From assembly GCA_020425605.1 (NCBI GenBank), contig JAGQRH010000010.1:59392-123391 (forward strand): a stretch of 64,000 nucleotides of DNA, given 5' to 3'. The notes below the pieces were generated by a model. That model was not told where the DNA came from, did no database searches, and saw only the letters and a list, made by a program, of their open reading frames with translations. The stretch comes from Planctomycetota bacterium (GTDB lineage: Bacteria > Planctomycetota > UBA8742 > UBA2392). Shown piece after piece: positions 49,283 through 59,183 of the stretch (position 1 is the first letter of the stretch; the number at the start of each line of letters is the position of its first letter). The position numbers were made by a program, and so were the translations under genes.

Positions 49283-51394
49283 TCAGTTTTGGCCGCCAAG
49301 GGCCAGGGAATGCAGCCAGCTGCCCGAGACAATGTTGAGCGATGCGTCGCCGGAAGCCTGCAAGTCCGTCACGCTGCCACCCGCGCGCAGCAGCTCGCGC
49401 CCCGACACGACTTCATAGAACACCAGCTCGCCTGCCTCGATGGCAACCAGCACCGTGCCCTCAAACAGCAGCGCGATCTTCTTCGGTGCCGCACCTGTCA
49501 GTACTGTTTCAGCCGAATCTGCGTGCAGGTCGTGGACGACCACTGTGGGCCCGTATGCGATTGCCAGGTGGGTACCACCCGCATCCAGCGCCAGCAGGTC
49601 AGGCGCAACATCCACGCGGCTTGCGATCTGCCGCAGGTCGCTGGCCATGTCGGAGACGTAGACCGTGTCCGCCACGCGCAGTCCCACTACCGATGCGCTG
49701 GCGGCCACGACAGTCGCGTCGGGCGCGCGCTCGCCGGGCAGCAGAAACTCCGACACGCCCCCGGCGCGCACACGCTTGAGTTTCTGCGAATGCGCAAACA
49801 GGAGTACGCTGCCGTCCGCAAATGCGCCCAGCAACACTCCCTGCTCGCGCACGATCAGCCCTCCGGGCAAGGTCAGCACATCGCTGCTGAACGCGGGCCC
49901 CTGCGGCGCAAGTGCGATAGCGGCCACCGTCCCGAGAGCGCGTACCCTGCCGGCCTGCAAAGTGAAGCGCTCGGCATTCGGCCCCTGCAGCGCAAAGCCG
50001 TGAGCCTGCGGCTCGGCGACGAATTGTGGCGGCACCATGGTGAGCGGCACGCCGATGGTGCGGAACTCGTCCTGCCCACGCACGCTGAGTTCGCCCTTGC
50101 GATTGCCGAACACGAGGCCTTGCGGATGGCGCTCAACGAAGCTGAGCGTATAGCCGCCCAACGTCCACTCACGTTTGCCGCTGAAACTCAGGGTGAACAT
50201 GCGCCCGGATCGCCCGATCCAGACCGGCGAGGCGTCGGCTAGAAAGAGCAAGTCCTCAACAGGCTCATCCGGCATCTCGTGGCGGCAGGTTGCGATGTGT
50301 GGCTCGTCACCCGGCTTGATCGCTGCAAGGTCCAGCGTCCGGCCGGTGAGCATCGCCGCGTACACCGCGCCCGCGCCGTAGTGAAGTGCAACGCGCTCCG
50401 GCCCGGCCTCGAGTGCGTACAACAGCCCGGTACGCCCGTCCGCGCCGACCTGGTAGATGCCACGTGGGGTCGCAACGACGGCCTTGTCACCCGCAATGCA
50501 AACCGCATCCACCTGCTGGCTCTGGAGGTCCAGCTCAATCCTGCGCGTTGTCCAGCTTGAGCCTGCGCTGCGCTCACACAGCACCAGCCCGCCCGGGCCC
50601 CGCGCCTCATAGACGACCGACAAGTCATCCGCCGCGGCGAGGCCTTGGGCAATCGCTTCGCCAGGCTCTATGTCGTCGCCGGCCTGGCCGACGAGCAGGG
50701 TTGCCCCGTCACGCCCGAAATAGCTGCGGCCGGGCAGCGACAGGTACCAGAACCGTCCGTCGCGGCTAAGCAACAAGCGGCTGGCCGCATCATTCACGCG
50801 CGCACCCGTCACCGGCGGATAGGCCATCAGCAGCTTGCCATCGAGCGCACCGTAGGTTTCCACCACAACACCCTGCGGCGTTTCGCGCGCCACGCCAACG
50901 ATATTGCGATCGGCGCTGATCGCCCCGGCGATGATGGGGCTGTCCGCTGCGCCGCCCTCGAATCGCACGGTCGCGTCCCGGGTAAGGCGCTCAATCAGCG
51001 GCCACCAGGGCGGGGCACCGAGCAGGCGGGCTTCATCCAGCAGCGTTCGCGCGCGGGCCAGATGCCCGTCGCGGACTTCATGAATCGCGAGGCGACACTT
51101 CGCCAGCGCCAGACTGCGCTCCGCCTTGGCGACTTCTTCACGCACGTCCTGCAGTTGGCGCTCGAGGCGATCTGCCTGCGCACGTGCCTGGTTAGCCAGC
51201 AACTGGGCATCCTGCGCGGAAGCCTGGGCGTCGGCGGTTTCGCGTTGCATCTTGCGGTAGGCGCTCAGGCCCAGCGCGAACAGGCAGACCAGGACGATGG
51301 CGAACGAGCCAAACACCACACGCTGCAGCTTCATGCGAGCGAACAGCTGCACTTCGGGTGAAGGCAAATCGCGACCTTTGTCCGGCTCGACCAT
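49283..51394 (-). CDS. Membrane-anchored coiled-coil and propeller-like protein
   Basis: A 703-residue protein: short cytoplasmic N-terminus, TM helix (about 25-48, VVFGSFAIVLVCLFALGLSAY), coiled coil (ASAQDAQLLANQARAQADRLERQLQDVREEVAKAERSL; cited in parts as LLANQARAQADRLE), and a large region of repeated beta strands (SRDGRFWYLSLPG, VYEARGPGGLVLC, GIYQVGADGRTGLLY, SVRGQDEFRTIG, TVYVSDMASDLRQI) consistent with one or two beta propellers. In planctomycetes such domains often follow kinases; here there is none. The frame stays open upstream over the aroF gene, so I start at ATG 51394, with AGGAAAAG before it. Confidence 0.7.
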   Translation of the reverse strand: MVEPDKGRDLPSPEVQLFARMKLQRVVFGSFAIVLVCLFALGLSAYRKMQRETADAQASAQDAQLLANQARAQADRLERQLQDVREEVAKAERSLALAKCRLAIHEVRDGHLARARTLLDEARLLGAPPWWPLIERLTRDATVRFEGGAADSPIIAGAISADRNIVGVARETPQGVVVETYGALDGKLLMAYPPVTGARVNDAASRLLLSRDGRFWYLSLPGRSYFGRDGATLLVGQAGDDIEPGEAIAQGLAAADDLSVVYEARGPGGLVLCERSAGSSWTTRRIELDLQSQQVDAVCIAGDKAVVATPRGIYQVGADGRTGLLYALEAGPERVALHYGAGAVYAAMLTGRTLDLAAIKPGDEPHIATCRHEMPDEPVEDLLFLADASPVWIGRSGRMFTLSFSGKREWTLGGYTLSFVERHPQGLVFGNRKGELSVRGQDEFRTIGVPLTMVPPQFVAEPQAHGFALQGPNAERFTLQAGRVRALGTVAAIALAPQGPAFSSDVLTLPGGLIVREQGVLLGAFADGSVLLFAHSQKLKRVRAGGVSEFLLPGERAPDATVVAASASVVGLRVADTVYVSDMASDLRQIASRVDVAPDLLALDAGGTHLAIAYGPTVVVHDLHADSAETVLTGAAPKKIALLFEGTVLVAIEAGELVFYEVVSGRELLRAGGSVTDLQASGDASLNIVSGSWLHSLALGGQN

Positions 51395-51520
51395 GCGTTC
51401 TTTGTACTTTTCCTTTGGCTTTCGCGCCGTAGCATGCCGGGGCGAGGGGTTTCGGCAACGCAGTGCGTTGCCCAGAAACGCGTCGCCTCTGGCGACAGCG
51501 GGCACGGAGTATAGACCTAA

Positions 51521-52537
<1,017 letters not shown>

Positions 52538-52600
52538 CTGCAGGCGCTCGCGTGGATTTGACGATACAATCTACAGCCAGCTCCAGACGGTGCCTTCACC

Positions 52601-53101
52601 ATGCGACAAACAGAAGCCGCTGACGAAGCCTACGTCGCCCGCCGCCTTCGCGATTGGGCGTTAAGCCTGAATGAAGCCTCGCCCGCACTTGAACTCGCTA
52701 CTGCTGCCATTTCCACGGTGGCCATGATGCTGGGAGGGCTCGTGGCCTTCGCCGGCCTGGTTTACGGGGCATCGCTTTGGGGTGGCGGCGAGAAACTTGG
52801 CGGCGCGAATGAGATGGTGCTCGCCACTGGTGCAGGTTTGTGCGGAGTTTGCGCGTTGCTCTGCTCGACCAGCAAGGCAAGGCGGCGTAGAAACATCTGG
52901 TTGAGTTCGTGCGCCGGTATTGGCGTCGTTACTCTCGGCGCAGCCTTCATCCTTCATACCTATTTCGTTCCTGAGGGACCTGGCTGGTTCGGCACCTATG
53001 GCAAGCCGAATTCACTCTGGAGAATCGCAGCCATCAGCATGGCGTTTTCAACTCTTGCTGCTGCGATCGCCCGACTTCTGCATGGCAGGGGGGTTGGCTA
53101 G
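52601..53101 (+). CDS. Small four-TM membrane protein
   Basis: A 166-residue protein: a soluble helix (AYVARRLRDWALSLNEA) then four hydrophobic segments (AISTVAMMLGGLVAFAGLVYGASL, MVLATGAGLCGVCALLC, WLSSCAGIGVVTLGAAFILH, IAAISMAFSTLAAAIARLL). The loop after the second segment is basic (TSKARRRRN). No family is recognised. The next gene starts 15 bases after its stop. Confidence 0.6.
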   Translation: MRQTEAADEAYVARRLRDWALSLNEASPALELATAAISTVAMMLGGLVAFAGLVYGASLWGGGEKLGGANEMVLATGAGLCGVCALLCSTSKARRRRNIWLSSCAGIGVVTLGAAFILHTYFVPEGPGWFGTYGKPNSLWRIAAISMAFSTLAAAIARLLHGRGVG

Positions 53102-53115
53102 ACGATCGATCACCC

Positions 53116-53331
53116 ATGTCCTACTTCATCGTCACATTCGACACTGAGGTAAAGAACGAGGTGCTCAAAGCCCTCAAGTCTGTGCCGGGCGTTGCCATCA
53201 ACGGCGTGCCGCTGGCTAACGGCACCGTGCACGTCAAAACCGTCACGCGCTCGCTTGACGACGAATCCGCGGCCGTGCATGCGATGGAAGACATCTTCGG
53301 AGTCATCGACGTGCGCTGGATCGAGAAGTAG
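53116..53331 (+). CDS. Small ferredoxin-like-fold protein (NapD-like shape)
   Basis: A 71-residue protein, MSYFIVTFDTEVKNEVLKALKSVPGVAINGVPLANGTVHVKTVT, cited in parts as FIVTFDTEVKNEVLKALK and GVAINGVPLANG. The order strand-helix-strand-strand-helix-strand and the phrase LKALKSVPGV-x-I, with a closing AMEDIFGVIDVRWIE, resemble NapD-type or Lrp-type small ferredoxin-like domains. No nitrate reductase gene is near, so NapD function is unlikely. It follows the membrane protein gene by 15 bases. Confidence 0.6.
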   Translation: MSYFIVTFDTEVKNEVLKALKSVPGVAINGVPLANGTVHVKTVTRSLDDESAAVHAMEDIFGVIDVRWIEK

Positions 53332-53437
53332 TTGGCATACGGAACCACGAAGAACTGCAATGGCAGTCTCACGCAGAGGGCAGTTGCCTCTCTGTGGGAC
53401 CGCACTTGATAGACTCGCAACCCTCGAGGGATCGAAC

Positions 53438-54601
53438 ATGCACGAATTGCTGACCGCTGCCGAAGGCTTGCAGGAATGGCTGACCACCCAGCGCCGCACG
53501 CTGCACATGATGCCGGAGCTTTCGCTGAACGAGTTCAAGACCTCCGAGCACTGCGCCAATGAAATGTCCAAGCTCGGCCTGAAAGTAACCAAGCTCTGGG
53601 GCGAAGGTTTCATTGCTGACCTGGACGCGCCCAACGGCAAAGGCCGTGTCGCATTGCGCGCCGACATGGACGCGCTGCCGATCCAGGAACTCAACGACAT
53701 CCCCTACCGCTCGCGCCACGACGGCGTCGCCCACATGTGCGGCCACGATACCCACATGACCGTGCTGATGGGCGCAGCGAAGCTGCTGTCCGAGCGCAAA
53801 GAAAAGCTCACCCGCAACGTGCGTTTCATCTTCCAGCCGTCCGAGGAGCTGCCGCCCGGTGGCGCACCCGGCATGATCGACAAGGGCTGCCTCGACGGCG
53901 TTGATGAAGTCTACGGGCTGCACAACTACCCGCAGATCGAGGTCGGCCAGATCAGCACCCGCGTCGGGCCGATGACCGCCGCCGCCGACATCTTCGAGAT
54001 CAAGCTCATCGGCCGGGGCGGCCACGCGTCGCGCCCGCACGACACGCTCGACCCGATCCCCGCCGCAGCCGAGCTGACCGGCATGCTGCAGACCCTCGTC
54101 GCACGCCGCGTCCAGCCCGGCAAGGCCGCCGTCGTCAGCGTCACCAAGCTCAAGGCCGGCACCACGCACAACATCATCCCCGACGAAGCCGAGCTGATGG
54201 GCACCGTGCGCACTTACGAAGAGCCGGTACGCGCGCTGATCATCGCCGAGATGCAACGCATGGCAGGAGCCGTCGCCGACGCTCACGGCCTGAAGCTGCA
54301 CTTCCACTACATCCGCGGCTACGACAGCATCATCAACCATGAGGCCGGCGTGAACGCCGTCGCGAAGGCCGCCGCCGAAGTTGTCGGCGCCGGCAACGTC
54401 AGCACCGATTTCGAGCAGCAGACCTGGGGCGAAGACTTTGCCTACTATCTCCAGAACAAGCCCGGCGCGTTCTTTCTGCTCGGCTCAGGCAACAAGGCCA
54501 AAGGTATCACCGAGCCGGTCCACAGCGCCCGCTTCAATGTAGACGAGCGCTGCCTGTCCATCGGCGCGGCCGTGATGTCGCGACTTGCGCTGGGCGCGTG
54601 A
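53438..54601 (+). CDS. M20-family amidohydrolase (hippurate hydrolase/acyl-amino-acid deacylase type)
   Basis: A 387-residue dizinc amidohydrolase: QRRTLHMMPELSLNEFKT, ALRADMDALPIQE, VAHMCGHDTHMTVLMGAAKLL, FIFQPSEELPPGGAPGMID (catalytic Glu), GLHNYPQIEVGQI and SRPHDTLDPIPAAAELTG. Dimerisation-domain residues follow, with the last ligand near PGAFFLLGSGN. This subgroup removes acyl groups from N-acyl amino acids; the specific substrate is unclear. I start at ATG 53438 with GAGGG upstream; an open frame earlier in the same frame is not protein-like. Confidence 0.92.
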   Translation: MHELLTAAEGLQEWLTTQRRTLHMMPELSLNEFKTSEHCANEMSKLGLKVTKLWGEGFIADLDAPNGKGRVALRADMDALPIQELNDIPYRSRHDGVAHMCGHDTHMTVLMGAAKLLSERKEKLTRNVRFIFQPSEELPPGGAPGMIDKGCLDGVDEVYGLHNYPQIEVGQISTRVGPMTAAADIFEIKLIGRGGHASRPHDTLDPIPAAAELTGMLQTLVARRVQPGKAAVVSVTKLKAGTTHNIIPDEAELMGTVRTYEEPVRALIIAEMQRMAGAVADAHGLKLHFHYIRGYDSIINHEAGVNAVAKAAAEVVGAGNVSTDFEQQTWGEDFAYYLQNKPGAFFLLGSGNKAKGITEPVHSARFNVDERCLSIGAAVMSRLALGA

Positions 54602-54696
54602 CCCAATGCGACAACATGTAAGTCGCAATTCCGATCTCTTGTTGAGCGATGGGGGTTGCCGCGGCTATAGTCGGGAAAATCCTGCTGGAGAGCCCG

Positions 54697-55782
54697 ATGT
54701 CCCCTCTTATCCGCACGACCTGTTCACTCCTGCTGATTGCCCTGATGGCGTCGCTCGTAGTCGCTGACGAGGAGATTGACGAGTCGAAGCTCAAGGTCCC
54801 GGCCGATGCCAAGGACCAGATGAAGTACATCGAGCGCAAATGGGACTCGAATCGAGAAAAGGAACTGCAGACCGTGAAGGTCTGCGCGCGCAAGCTGAAG
54901 GAGTCGGTCCCGGGCGACGAGGACCTGCAGAAGAAATTCCTGTCGACGTTTGAGGGCTTCAAGGAAAAGTGCGCCGACGGCGCGCTGGCGGATGCGTTCA
55001 AGAAGGCAAAGATTACTCCCGCCGGGCTGCGCAAGGAATTCGAGAAACTCCGCGAGCCCGCCCTGCAGCTGATCGAATCCAACGAATACACCGAAAAGGA
55101 CAAGAACAAGTTACAGCCTGATGTGGACAAGGCCACCAAGCCACTCTTCCAGATCTGGCGCGAGCCGATGACCTACTGCACCGAGGCCAAGGAACTCGAC
55201 CTGTCAGCTGCCGCAAGTATCGATGAGCTGACCAGGATGCTCGGGGAGATCGACGAGTCGGTCGCCAAATGGCCCGAAGGCATCGAGAACTGCGAAGCCT
55301 ACATGCGCGCCAAGGGCAATGAGCTGCTCGACGTGAAGTACGTCGAGTACAAAGCCCAGGGCGATTGGCTTGAGAAGAACAAGAACATGGAGATCGACGG
55401 AATCACCGAGGAAGATCGCGAACACGTCCGCATCCTCAACGACTACCGAATGATGATGGGCCGCAAGATGGTCCAGCTACACCCGATGCTCTGCGAAGCC
55501 ACGCGCCGCCACAGCGAGTGGATGGCCAAGACCGGCAAGATGGGCCACGACTTCCCCGAGCATCCGGACGGCCCGTCACCCAGCGACCGTGCCCTGCGCG
55601 CAGGATTCCGCGGCAAGGTGTTCGAGAACTGCACCAGCGCCAAGGACGCCGACGCCGCCGTCTGGCGCATGTACAAAGCCGCCGAGCACCACAAGAACAT
55701 GCTCCGCGCCAGCCACAACACCGTCGGTGTCGGCCACTCCGGCAGCTACTGGACGCAAAATTTCTCACCCGACGACAGTTGA
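54697..55782 (+). CDS. Exported CAP-superfamily (SCP-like) protein
   Basis: A 361-residue secreted protein: signal (TTCSLLLIALMASLVVA), then about 190 residues of Lys/Glu-rich helices (KFLSTFEGFKEKCADGALADAF; LRKEFEKLREPALQLIES) and a C-terminal CAP domain from about 245: ILNDYRMMMGRKMVQLHPMLCEATRRHSEWMAKTG, cited as LHPMLCEATRRHSEWM, KMGHDFPEH, VFENC and HHKNMLRASHNTVGVGHSGSYWTQNF. The CAP cavity His and Glu residues appear present. CAP proteins are secreted and of varied roles. ATG 54697 has GGAGAG upstream. A hairpin follows, then the PNGase F-like gene. Confidence 0.82.
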   Translation: MSPLIRTTCSLLLIALMASLVVADEEIDESKLKVPADAKDQMKYIERKWDSNREKELQTVKVCARKLKESVPGDEDLQKKFLSTFEGFKEKCADGALADAFKKAKITPAGLRKEFEKLREPALQLIESNEYTEKDKNKLQPDVDKATKPLFQIWREPMTYCTEAKELDLSAAASIDELTRMLGEIDESVAKWPEGIENCEAYMRAKGNELLDVKYVEYKAQGDWLEKNKNMEIDGITEEDREHVRILNDYRMMMGRKMVQLHPMLCEATRRHSEWMAKTGKMGHDFPEHPDGPSPSDRALRAGFRGKVFENCTSAKDADAAVWRMYKAAEHHKNMLRASHNTVGVGHSGSYWTQNFSPDDS

Positions 55783-55812
55783 GCCTTACGACAAATGCTT
55801 GCCAGCCACTTA

Positions 55813-55834
55813 CCGGCCGCCATGATGCGGCCGG
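55813..55834 (+). terminator. Hairpin after the CAP gene
   Basis: CCGGCCGC, loop CATGAT, GCGGCCGG, then AGCCTGTTTCG: an 8-bp stem with only a weak T run. Confidence 0.6.
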
Positions 55835-55855
55835 AGCCTGTTTCGTGGGGAATGC

Positions 55856-57514
55856 ATGAAATCATTGCTGCTGATGGCGGGCGTTTGCTCGCTGCTGTTG
55901 TCGTCGATCGTGATCGCGCAGGACGCGCCGGCTGAGCCGGAGATCCCGAAGAACGTCCTGCATGAGACCTTCGACAAGCCGCCCGAGGAGCCAGCCTGGA
56001 CGCTGCGCAAGCACGCACAGGGCAACGAACCCGTCGTAAAGGACGGCAAGTTGCAACTGTTGACCGGCGCCGGCGACGAAAACAACTCTGCCGCGTGGCC
56101 GGTGCAGGTGGACGGCGGCTATCGACGCGTCAAGGCCGAGCTGGTCTTCAGCATTACGCCCGAAGCGCGCGGCATGTCGTTCATGCTGCTGCACACATCC
56201 CACTTCGCGCGCAAAGGCGCCGCGTTCTACCTGTACAAGGCAAAGGGCTTCCCCGGCGACCCGAAGCCGGCCGAGCCCGAGTGGGACGAGCCCAACCTGT
56301 GGGGCAGCTTCGCCGTCGCGCTCGACACACACAACCCGCCCAGCGAAGACCCGTTTGATGCCAATGGCAACGTGCACGAACGCCCGCAGCGCGAAGTCAG
56401 CCTGCACTTCGACGGACGCGAAGTCGCCAACGCCTTCTGCGAGCCCGACTTCGTCACCGGCAAAGCGGCCGTGCTCGCCGTCGAGATCAATTTCCTGACC
56501 GGCGGCGCGGAAGTCACCGTCGGCGTCGGCGGCCAGGCCATCTATGACCACTACTTCATTCCCCACATGCAACCCTATGAGTCACGCGCGGCCGTCGGCG
56601 CACACGGCGACGCCAAGTCACGCTGCGACATCGACAGCCTGCACGTTGAGTGGGAGAACCAGTCCGAGGAAGTGCACGGCCCGCTGACCCTGCAGGCCGT
56701 CAAGAGCGGCTGGAGCCGCCCGGGCAAGCCGTACGAGGGCGACGTCCACCTGATGCCCACCGGCCACAGCTACGAGCGCGTGATCATGACCCTGCGCCTG
56801 AAGCCGATGGTTGAACGCGACGAATGGGACCGCCTCGGCCATGTCTGGGTGTGGGACAACGAGGACCGTTTCGAGCTCGCACGCATCCTGACCCCGTTCC
56901 AGCTCTGGGGCGAAACGTACGAGTATGTCTGCGACGTCTCCGACTTCGGACACCTGCTCGATGGCGCGCGCAAGATCGGCGTCGACCTCGGCGCCAACGT
57001 CGGCAACGGCTTCGCGTTTGATCTCGAGTTCAGCTACTACCGCCATGACGAGGGCGTGGCGTGGCTGCCGAAGGTCGTCAAAGTGCAGAACGTTTGGAGC
57101 GGCAACGCCGACTTCAAGAGTGAGGACTCGCTCGCAAAGACGTTCGGCAAGCGCACGGTGAAAGTTCCCGCTGACGCCAAACGCGCCAAGCTGCGCATCT
57201 GCGTCACGGGCCACGGCACGCTGGAATTCACGCCGCTGGGGCGCACGGTGAAAGTCGGCGAGAACGTGTTCAAGAACGAGCTGTGGACTACCGACTGCTA
57301 CCTGAACCCGTGGCGCCCCCAGTTCGGCACCTGGAAATACAACCGCGCAGGCTGGGGCCCCGGCAGCTTCGGGCGAGTCTGGGAGATTGACGTGTCAAGT
57401 ATGATGACACCGGGCAAAGAGCTAAGCCTCGAATACACCAGCGCCAAGTTCAACGCCGAAGGCAAATGGGCCAGCCACCGAATCGAAAGCCAGATTGTGT
57501 TCTACGCGGAGTAG
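55856..57514 (+). CDS. Secreted protein with lectin-like N-terminus and PNGase F-like C-terminal domain
   Basis: A 552-residue exported protein (signal LLLMAGVCSLLLSSIVIAQ). Residues about 40-280 look like an L-type lectin/concanavalin-like sandwich (VLHETFDKPPEEPAWTLRKHAQG, GGYRRVKAELVFSI, RCDIDSLHVEWE). The C-terminal part (about 285-552) resembles the PNGase F C-terminal domain: LRICVTGHGTLEFTPLG, WTTDCYLNPWRPQFGTWKYNRAGWGPGSFG and EIDVSSMMTPGKELSLEYTS. PNGase F cleaves N-glycans from Asn. Catalytic residues of the first PNGase domain cannot be assigned. ATG 55856. Confidence 0.62.
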   Translation: MKSLLLMAGVCSLLLSSIVIAQDAPAEPEIPKNVLHETFDKPPEEPAWTLRKHAQGNEPVVKDGKLQLLTGAGDENNSAAWPVQVDGGYRRVKAELVFSITPEARGMSFMLLHTSHFARKGAAFYLYKAKGFPGDPKPAEPEWDEPNLWGSFAVALDTHNPPSEDPFDANGNVHERPQREVSLHFDGREVANAFCEPDFVTGKAAVLAVEINFLTGGAEVTVGVGGQAIYDHYFIPHMQPYESRAAVGAHGDAKSRCDIDSLHVEWENQSEEVHGPLTLQAVKSGWSRPGKPYEGDVHLMPTGHSYERVIMTLRLKPMVERDEWDRLGHVWVWDNEDRFELARILTPFQLWGETYEYVCDVSDFGHLLDGARKIGVDLGANVGNGFAFDLEFSYYRHDEGVAWLPKVVKVQNVWSGNADFKSEDSLAKTFGKRTVKVPADAKRAKLRICVTGHGTLEFTPLGRTVKVGENVFKNELWTTDCYLNPWRPQFGTWKYNRAGWGPGSFGRVWEIDVSSMMTPGKELSLEYTSAKFNAEGKWASHRIESQIVFYAE

Positions 57515-57524
57515 CGGCAAACCA

Positions 57525-57607
57525 AAGCCCAGCCCGCAAGGGCTGGGGTAGATCGTGCCTTGGCCGATTGGCGTTCGTGCACTCCCCAGCCCTTGCGGGC
57601 TGGGCTT
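57525..57607. terminator. 24-bp inverted repeat with internal hairpins, bidirectional terminator
   Basis: Two 24-base arms (57525-57548 and 57584-57607) are perfect reverse complements separated by 35 bases. Each arm also folds on itself as CCAGCCC, four-base loop GCAA or TTGC, GGGCTGG. It lies between convergent genes ending at 57514 and 57611. Confidence 0.7.
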
Positions 57608-57610
57608 GGG

Positions 57611-59023
57611 TTAACCCACAAACGGGCGGGCTACGCCCTGCATGTCGGTTGGGATGTCTTTGCCGAAGTACTTGATCATCGTCGGCGCGAAGTCCATCAG
57701 GCTGAACGGCTCCAGCTCGCCCTCGGCCGGTACGCCTCCGCCCGCCATGGCGAAGACGCCGTGCCAGTTGTGGTTGGCGTCGTCGGGGCCGGTGTCGTTT
57801 TCGAACACGTGCAGGGGCGCGTCCAGCTCGGGGCTCACGCTGCCGATGCTGCGCCAGCCGAGGTCGCCGAAAATTACAATCAGATCCGGCGGGATGTTGT
57901 TCACCACCTTGTAGGTCTCGTTCGGCTGATAGACGTGCGTTGTCATCGGCTTTCCCGCGTCATCCGGGATGGCCTTGATCTTGGCCGTGATCTCTTCAAT
58001 CAGTGCCGGCAACTCGGCCGGGTCGACGCAGCCCTCGGGCTCGCGGCCCTTAATATTGAATTGAATGCGCGAGTAGTAGCCGCCCTCTGCCCAGATCTTC
58101 GTCTTTGACCAATCCACCTGACCGGCCTTGATCAACTTGCCCATGCCGGTTGCGGTTTTGGGGCGTTCCTTGAGCGTGAGATAGCCCTCGCGGATCAGCC
58201 AGTCGTTGATCAGCACGCCGCCGTCCATGCCGCGCGCGCCGTGGTCGGAAACGACCGCAATCGCTACATCCGGGTCGTTCTCGTAGGGCGCGATCAACTC
58301 ACCCATCAGCTTGTCGCACAGGGCGTAGTAGTCGCGCATGGCGTTGTTGAGCGTATGATTGGCCTGGTAGTGCCGGTGCTTCTCGTCGGTGTAGCGCCAG
58401 AGCAGATGGACAATCCGGTCGGTACCCATCTCGACCATCATGAAGAAATCCCACGGCTTGGTCTTGAGCAGGTGCGCGGCCAGCTCAAAACGCCGGTTCG
58501 CCATGTCGATCAAATTCTGCAGCACTTCTTCCTTCTTGTCGCTGCGGAACTCTTCGACGTCGGGGATGTAGTCACATACGGTGGCGATCTCGTTTTTCAG
58601 TGTCGCGGGATAGGTCCAGGTGCCTTCCATGTCAGGCATCGGAAAGCCGCTGACCATCAGGCCGCGCAACGGCTTCGGCGGGTAGGTCTGCGGCACGCCC
58701 AGCACGATGTTGTTCAGGCCGCCGCGCGACAGCACGTCCCACACGCGCGGCTCGCGTACCATCTTGCCGTCGGCGAACATGAACGAGTCGTACGAGTAAT
58801 CCTTGCGATTGCGGAAGCCGTACATCCCCAGCGTGCCCGGGTCTTTGCCCGTCACCATGCACTGCCAGGCCGGAATCGTAATCGGCGGGATCGTGCTGCG
58901 CATGCGCGCAAACACGCCGCGTTCGCGCAGCTTCGTCAGGTTGGGCATCTGGTCCGCCCAGCGCTCAAAGGCATAGGACGGCTCAAGGCAATCAAGGCCA
59001 ACAACAATCAGTTTCTTCGGCAT
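57611..59023 (-). CDS. Type I phosphodiesterase/nucleotide pyrophosphatase family protein
   Basis: A 470-residue alkaline-phosphatase-fold hydrolase with no signal peptide. N-terminal IVVGLDCLEPSYAF holds the first metal Asp; RSTIPPITIPAWQCMVTGKDPGTLGMYGFR has the Thr nucleophile in the ITIPAW stretch; IAVVSDHGARGMDGG and NHNWHGVFAMAGGG supply further Asp and His metal ligands. Such enzymes hydrolyse nucleotides, phospholipids or nucleotide sugars; a cytoplasmic place is implied. I start at ATG 59023; the open frame to 59101 adds an unrelated stretch. It is separated from the next gene by REP-like palindromes. Confidence 0.88.
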   Translation of the reverse strand: MPKKLIVVGLDCLEPSYAFERWADQMPNLTKLRERGVFARMRSTIPPITIPAWQCMVTGKDPGTLGMYGFRNRKDYSYDSFMFADGKMVREPRVWDVLSRGGLNNIVLGVPQTYPPKPLRGLMVSGFPMPDMEGTWTYPATLKNEIATVCDYIPDVEEFRSDKKEEVLQNLIDMANRRFELAAHLLKTKPWDFFMMVEMGTDRIVHLLWRYTDEKHRHYQANHTLNNAMRDYYALCDKLMGELIAPYENDPDVAIAVVSDHGARGMDGGVLINDWLIREGYLTLKERPKTATGMGKLIKAGQVDWSKTKIWAEGGYYSRIQFNIKGREPEGCVDPAELPALIEEITAKIKAIPDDAGKPMTTHVYQPNETYKVVNNIPPDLIVIFGDLGWRSIGSVSPELDAPLHVFENDTGPDDANHNWHGVFAMAGGGVPAEGELEPFSLMDFAPTMIKYFGKDIPTDMQGVARPFVG

Positions 59024-59066
59024 GCACGCGATACTTGCTTGGAACACAAGAAAGGCAAGTGCGGTT

Positions 59067-59176
59067 GCCCGGCATGCCAATGCCGGGCCCGTTGCACGCA
59101 CGGTTTGCTACGCAGGGCGCAAAGGAGAATTGACGCTCGGCTACGGTCACGAAGGCCCGGGACTAGCGTCCCGGGC
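59067..59176. repeat. REP-like palindrome pair, copy 1
   Basis: Two palindromes with four-base loops: GCCCGGCAT-gcca-ATGCCGGGC (59067-59088) and GCCCGGGAC-tagc-GTCCCGGGC (59155-59176). The second lies eight bases from the stop of the pseudopilin-like gene at 59184 and probably ends its transcript. A second copy of the pair lies at 59658-59768. Confidence 0.7.
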
Positions 59177-59183
59177 TGACGGG

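Noticed and set aside
48189..50242. Long plus-strand open frames (409 and 472 residues)
   Set aside because: Antisense to the MORN protein and propeller-like genes; composition typical of shadow frames, no start signals.
53116..53331. NapD chaperone identity
   Set aside because: Only the fold pattern is similar; no nitrate reductase or Tat substrate gene lies nearby and the sequence match is short.
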